In this document: positions 59,401 through 64,000 of the stretch, piece by piece
How positions within the stretch are numbered: the first letter of the stretch is position 1
Layout of the letters: the number at the start of each line of letters is the position of its first letter
Assembly (NCBI RefSeq): GCF_020085105.1
Contig: NC_058061.1
Location: 4,026,284 to 4,090,283 of the forward strand
Reading direction: 5' to 3'
DNA length: 64,000 bases
Source of the DNA: Siniperca chuatsi
Taxonomy: Eukaryota; Chordata; Actinopteri; Centrarchiformes; Sinipercidae
Notes under the pieces: model-generated
The model's input: the letters and a program-made list of their open reading frames with translations, nothing else
What the model was told of the DNA's origin: nothing
Database searches by the model: none
Program-made: the position numbers and the translations under genes

Positions 59401-61946
59401 GGAACGATATAGTGGGGACGCAGGACACACTCGCATTATAATCAAAACATCTAGCTAGAATCTGCCTCAGCGTGGTTTTATAGGCTTCAGGCAGATTGAA
59501 GTTTTAGGTATAAACAGTTTCATTCATGGGAGAGCTGCTCTGGAGGTAGAATTGGTTCATTGGTTAAAAAAACTGTAAAAACCCTGCTGTGTTTACACAC
59601 TAATAGTACAGAAGTATCAAGAAATCAATGGACTTTTCTGTTTTGTACTGAAAGGACATGATACAATATGTGCACACGTGGACATTAGTCAGCAATGTTG
59701 CGACAGTGTTATGATACTGCCAATTAAACTACAGAAAGAGAAAAGATTTTTAACTTTATTTTTTTGTTCTAGATCTTCCTAAAGCTGTCTCACCACCATC
59801 TGCAGTTCATTTGAATGTTTTTCAGCTTTGAGTAGCTACTCTTATTTCCTTTGTGCATCGCATTGTTGGTTTAATATCTACATTTCTGTTTCATGAGCGG
59901 ACTTCATTTGTCACTTTGTCACAGTGTGTTGATGTAACTGGGACACAGCTGAAGAGCAGCTAAAGCTCGTGATTCAAAACCTGAGCCTTTCATCGTCCTC
60001 TGATTAACAAACAACCTGATTAGAGGAAACTTGAACTGTGAACTGTTGACCACAATACATTTGAAGCATGTAATGGGGCAGCAGAGGTAGTTTTAAGGTG
60101 TCACAGGACAGTTTACAGTGACAGTGTCACAAAAGTTTATCACTGGTTTATTTACTATGAAGCATAATTGCTTTTACATTAATTAAATTCACTAAAGTCT
60201 GAAACCTGAAATTCAAAGTTCAAACTAGCCACAGTAGCTTATAGTCGCTTTTTAAATATGTTTATTAGCTGTCCTTTTAACCTAAGATCATGAAAGACGT
60301 CATTGCCAGTTATGTCCTGAGTTTGACCCCCTCTGCTGATAGCATTTGACTGGTAGCTACTGTGTTCTCTGAAAGGCAGTGAAATGATTTAAACCTCCAG
60401 AGCAGCTCTGCCTCAGATACATATTAACACTTAAAATCAGACGCGCCCGTGTCGGACGGTTAGGAGCGACCTTGAAGCTCAGTCCAATTTCTTGCTGCAA
60501 CTTTTCTGTCTGTCTCTGCTGTAGATCAGAAATCAGAAATGCCAAAAGCAGATTGAGACAGATTCAAAAACATTAGAAAACTTAGAAAACACCCGTGTGT
60601 TGTGTCAGAGGAACATGCCCTGCAAGGGTGTTTGCATGTGCTTTGGTTTCTGCTTGTGTGTTCCTCCTGCTCCAGGCTGGTGCTTTAAATAACAGCATGT
60701 TCTCATTCAATTCGGCCGCTACACAGAGAACAAAAGAAACAAGTTTGTGCTTCATACTGGAGGAGTGGAGTTTAGAGCCAGAATGGGGAAAGGCCAGAGG
60801 CTCTCTGTCTCAAATGACAGGCGTACTGTTTATCTGACTGCTTATATATCCAGGCAGTGATGTTACCACAGACACAAGTCATCACAGAATCACTTTACAC
60901 ATGCAGGGAATCTGGCTTCCATGTGGTCACATACAACTGAAAATAGGGCTAACTTATTAACAAAGTACGCACCTGGGTTGCTTTTCGAACCCATCTGCTT
61001 ATACTTATGGGAAACTGTCACCTGTAGAAGAGAAACACTTATTTACAAAGGGGTGAAGCTTTATTTTATGGGTCCATACATTTCTTAGAATTCCCTAGAA
61101 AGTTTCCTGCAAAAAAACCATTATTATTTGGTATTAATTATAGTGTAAATATGTGTAATAGAAAGGTCTTGTAAAGTATTGTAGTTAGAATTTTATTGAA
61201 AGATCTCCATTTAAATTTAGGTTTATTAAGCGGCCCTGCAGTGCACTGACTCTCTGACTCTGAAGGACTCTAGTAAGTGATTCCCAAATGTTGTCTAACC
61301 CCTCATCATCAGCTGCATGTCTCCACCAGCTGTGACAGGTTCACCCAAAGAGTGATTGTTTTCTCTTTGCTTTATTTGAATAATTTTCACAAATGAATTT
61401 ATCTAGTAATTTACAAAAAAGCAAAAATCAGAGGTTGAGAGTTTGGGAACTACTGCTCTACGTAAAAGCTCGCAGTTAATTGAATTAATTTATCGGAATT
61501 GTACTAGTTAACACTGTCTCTGTTTTTCCTATAATTGGGAACCTTATTATGAACTTATATCAGTTATTTTATAGAAAATTATAGAAACATATAGGACACT
61601 TAGAGTAAAATGTTACCAAGAAAAGATAAAACATGAAATTCTGCCTTTATTGACGATGTTTGTTGTTGTTGCAGGGGTCCTGATTGACAGGACAGGCCAG
61701 TACTTCCACGTCTTCTTTGCCTGCAGTGCCGTTGTTGCCTCGTCCGCTGTGTTCCTCATGGTGTCATTTTGCTGGCTGGATAAAAGGTACAGGATGTCGT
61801 CAAAGCAGGGTCAGCCATCCACACTGCCTGAACCAGCGAGACCTGCTGTTGACGTAGCTCCTGGCTGTCAGTACAGCAGCGTGCCCACAGAGGGAGACAA
61901 AGACAAGGCCTCGGCTAACGGGGCAGAGTATATCACCAGCCTCTGA
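53427..61946 (+). CDS. slc16a5: Monocarboxylate transporter 6-like, complete (4 coding exons, 540 aa)
   Basis: Member of the SLC16 branch of the major facilitator superfamily, a plasma-membrane protein with 12 predicted helices; mammalian MCT6 carries drugs such as bumetanide rather than lactate. Coding exons: 53427-53793, 57262-57405, 58522-59361, 61675-61946; each junction is phase 1 with GT-AG. The family signature DGGWGWVV is at 65-72, the ASNSETSWVPSI block at 103-114 matches human MCT6 nearly word for word, VMLGGVL follows, and the second signature YFVRRRAFANA starts at 188. A polar loop rich in Pro/Glu separates helices 6 and 7. The tail is short and cytosolic. Human MCT6 is 505 aa; the extra residues are mostly N-terminal, and M56 (53589-53591) or M29 could be the true start. 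An MCT5 or MCT7 paralogue is less likely given wording and the kctd2 neighbour. Confidence 0.88.
54890..55095. mobile_element. hAT-type MITE fragment, 'CAGTGGTGGAAG' family
   Basis: Contains GTGGAGTAAAAGTATAAAGT, ATACTCAAGTAAAGTACCTC and ends TTGTCACATGTTCCACCACTG-like, in slc16a5 intron 1. Confidence 0.55.
55815..56255. mobile_element. TTAA-type MITE, third copy with (GT)n
   Basis: Left part begins CTTATCTTATTGTCAACAAA (outermost bases lost); right part ends CCAGACTTATCCATTAAG, keeping a TTAA. Interior matches the 3146-3778 copy (GAGCTCCATTGTTGTCCAGA, AATGAGCCGCACTGTTGCAC). It carries a GT run at 55863-55886. It lies in slc16a5 intron 1. Confidence 0.7.
55863..55886. repeat. (GT)12 microsatellite
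   Basis: Pure GT run at the same internal position of the MITE as the one at 3244-3275. Confidence 0.95.
57505..57745. repeat. Interspersed repeat fragment, 'GTGAAAGGTGTCGCTCGTA' family
   Basis: TCATGGGTTGGCGGAGACCA, AATGTTGCTCCATGTGTAAA and CCCCAAGTGGCCAGAAAACT match segments of the copies at 310-760 and 19003-19505, ending GTGCAGCTTTAAA. It lies in slc16a5 intron 2. Confidence 0.55.
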
Positions 61947-64000
61947 ACCTCCTCACACTGTATGTCACCCTTTAAGGGAAACTTCAGTATTTTTCAACCT
62001 GGACCTTATTTCTCCATGTTTTTATGTCTAAGTGACTAATGGGGACAACAATTCTTGAAATTGGTCCAGTATTAAGTGAGAGCCCTGCAGCCGGCAGCCG
62101 TTGAACGGGCTGTAATGTAATCTTCGGGGCAATTGCCCACTGTCAATGTCCGTCCACTAAAAGTGCTTGTTTTTGCCACTGACAGGCTCAGATTGTTATT
62201 CTAAGTGTCTGACAACATTATGGAAAGGATCCCTACAGAGATAGACCTTTATATTAAAGAGTAAGATTGTTTTTGTTTAAGCAGAAACAGCCGGATCTTA
62301 CTCATGACGAACACTCACTGTGTGCTCTCGCTCAATTCTGGATCCATTTTAAGAATTGTTGTCCCCATTAGTTACTTAAACACAAAAACATGGGAAAATA
62401 AGGTCCAGGTTGAAAAATACAGAAGTTTCCCTTCAACACACATTACACTCTGGGTCAAACAGTTGTGAAAATAATTCCTAATGTTTGCACCAGCTTGCTT
62501 TGTGCGGCAGATGTTGCACCGTTTGCTTTTCTGTGGTTGAATGACACCTGACCTGGTCTGAATTGTCCTCGTGTGACTCCTGCCATCTGGTACGTCATAA
62601 AAGTCTAAGCAAACACTATGAATAATTTGCACAGCTTGCCCAAGGTCGGACACTTGATTCTGCGTACCAAAATGAACAGATGTGCACTTACAACTACAAT
62701 GTGATTGTACCGTTTATTGTAAAATGCTGCTGATCTTATCTATGTGATCACACAATCTATCAAATACGATGCATCTCACATTATCAAGCTACAATACATA
62801 CATGATCCTTTGTTGAAGAAATCACTCGAAATGCTTTCTAGATGTTTGCTGGTGTGTTTAATGCTGTATTAGTATATGATGAGCGTAGAGACAGGATGCT
62901 AGTATGATACAGTAGGCCAAGTGGTTGTGTTCAAGTACCAAGCAAATTTGGTAGTATTATAAATGTGTGAAATCAAAGTGAGGAAAACAAGCAGGGAGTC
63001 GCTCCCAGTGAGAGTTAAAGGATAAAGATGTTATATATATCTGTCTATATATATATTTTACTGTCAACAAATCTCTAAAGACCAAAACCAACAATGTGTT
63101 AGCGTGTCCGGATTAACCCGACAGATAAAATGAGCTGTGGCCTTCCAGTTCCCATCATGCACAGTGCACACAGATGACCACACATGGCAGCTTCATTATA
63201 TTTGGTCTAGTTTAGCGTGATAATCAGCCTGAATTGCTTTTTCGTTTCACTTCATTGTTCAGCCTTCAGACATTTTCTGTCGCTCATTTTCATGGATGTT
63301 GCTGGGCAGCTATAAAGAAAGATGACACTCCGCCTAAAAAGCTCTGATTGGTCGAATGTTTCTCCAACCGGCAGAAATAGCTGCCATCGAGCACAACACC
63401 AGACCTATATGAAGTTATTCAGAGGTCTGGAACCAGGCTAGTCCCAGTTATCACACAGGACTGTTGTTCTGTAATACTACCAGGCAGAGTGTAAAATTAA
63501 CTTGTGGTAACATGAACTGATGCAATACTCCTCAACTCGGTGTCTCAACATTAGTTAACAATCACCACCTTAAGGCCCTCCTAATTTCTGGCAACATTTG
63601 GTGTGCCCCCAAACCAGATTGGCACAGTACCTGTTTGTGCCAGTTCAGCCTGGTTTCCACTCCATTTCAGTTCAGCAGACAAAGCAGCACATGCCGCTTG
63701 TGCACAAAACAACGAAACACCACATGTTCCAACAGCATCGTAAACCAAACAGACTAATAAACACAGATTTCACAGGGCTTGCCGCGGCTGAATCCAAATG
63801 TTAAAGGTACCGTCTCTGCCTTAAGTTTAGCACGGCATCTCCACCACATGGTGCTGTTTGATTATCAGCTGATAGAGATTAAACATCATATCATCCACAC
63901 TCCATTTTAGTAAGTTTTTCCGCTCTTGCAGCTTCATAACAAGCTGCACGCTGGCAGAGCCAAATGGAGTGCAGCCATTGTCATTAAGTGTTGCTTACAA
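61947..64000. other. 3' flank of slc16a5
   Basis: No further gene is recognised. 61976-62431 is an inverted-repeat element (separate entry). 63022-63100 is the left end of a TTAA-type MITE (GTTAAAGGATAAAG, CAAATCTCTAAAGACCAAAA). The remainder to 64000 shows nothing I can name; the possible polyadenylation signals (ATTAAA near 62253, AATAAA near 63746) are not decisive. Confidence 0.5.
61976..62431. mobile_element. Inverted-repeat MITE in the slc16a5 3' UTR
   Basis: Starts GGGAAACTTCAGTATTTTTC about 30 bases after the stop codon and ends with the inverse (AAAAATACAGAAGTTTCCC). The two arms pair over about 90 bases (AACCTGGACCTTATTT, ATGGGGACAACAATTCTT) with roughly one mismatch per ten. The flanks TTTAA and TTCAA could be an aged five-base target duplication. 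Confidence 0.75.

Overview
The window is nuclear genomic DNA from a bony fish, most likely a percomorph teleost. Genes are split into many small exons with GT-AG introns. The encoded proteins are clear vertebrate orthologues, and introns and spacers are packed with short inverted-repeat elements of the kind common in teleosts. I rebuilt four protein-coding genes exon by exon; reading phase is conserved across every junction. Nothing resembles a prokaryotic operon, a CRISPR array or a defence island, and I found no convincing undescribed multi-gene system. The unusual material is in gene order, splice sites, a tRNA and nested transposons.

Layout. (1) 1510-16743, minus strand: adam8, a membrane metalloprotease-disintegrin, 23 coding exons, 836 residues, intact zinc site. 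(2) 18369-30000, minus strand: tubgcp2 (gamma-tubulin complex component 2), 17 coding exons, 881 residues; one intron uses a GC donor. (3) 31467-31547, plus strand: a tRNA-Ser(UGA)-like gene, followed at once by a 5'-truncated, frame-broken LINE (about 31670-33460). (4) 36162-40240, plus strand: kctd2, a BTB-domain adaptor, 6 coding exons, 269 residues. (5) 40241-53335: a long spacer holding many short DNA elements, a truncated Ty3/Gypsy element (about 50555-52113) and a GC-rich block near 48.1-48.4 kb that may be the first exon and promoter of the next gene. (6) 53427-61946, plus strand: slc16a5-like monocarboxylate transporter (MCT6), 4 coding exons, 540 residues, followed by a large inverted-repeat element in its 3' flank.

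The genes do not form one pathway. adam8-tubgcp2 is a neighbour pair kept in human at 10q26.3, and kctd2-slc16a5 is a neighbour pair kept in human at 17q25.1. The window therefore spans a junction between two ancestral vertebrate linkage blocks, somewhere in the 30.0-36.1 kb spacer that also holds the tRNA and the LINE.

Mobile DNA. At least eight short interspersed families recur. Several have readable target-site duplications: a hAT-type element with a perfect 8-bp duplication carrying a second hAT-type element inside it (24499-25378), a 181-bp Harbinger-type element with TAA duplications (44544-44724), and a TTAA-flanked family in which (GT)n tracts sit at one fixed internal position. Boundaries of repeats without a stated target duplication are approximate.
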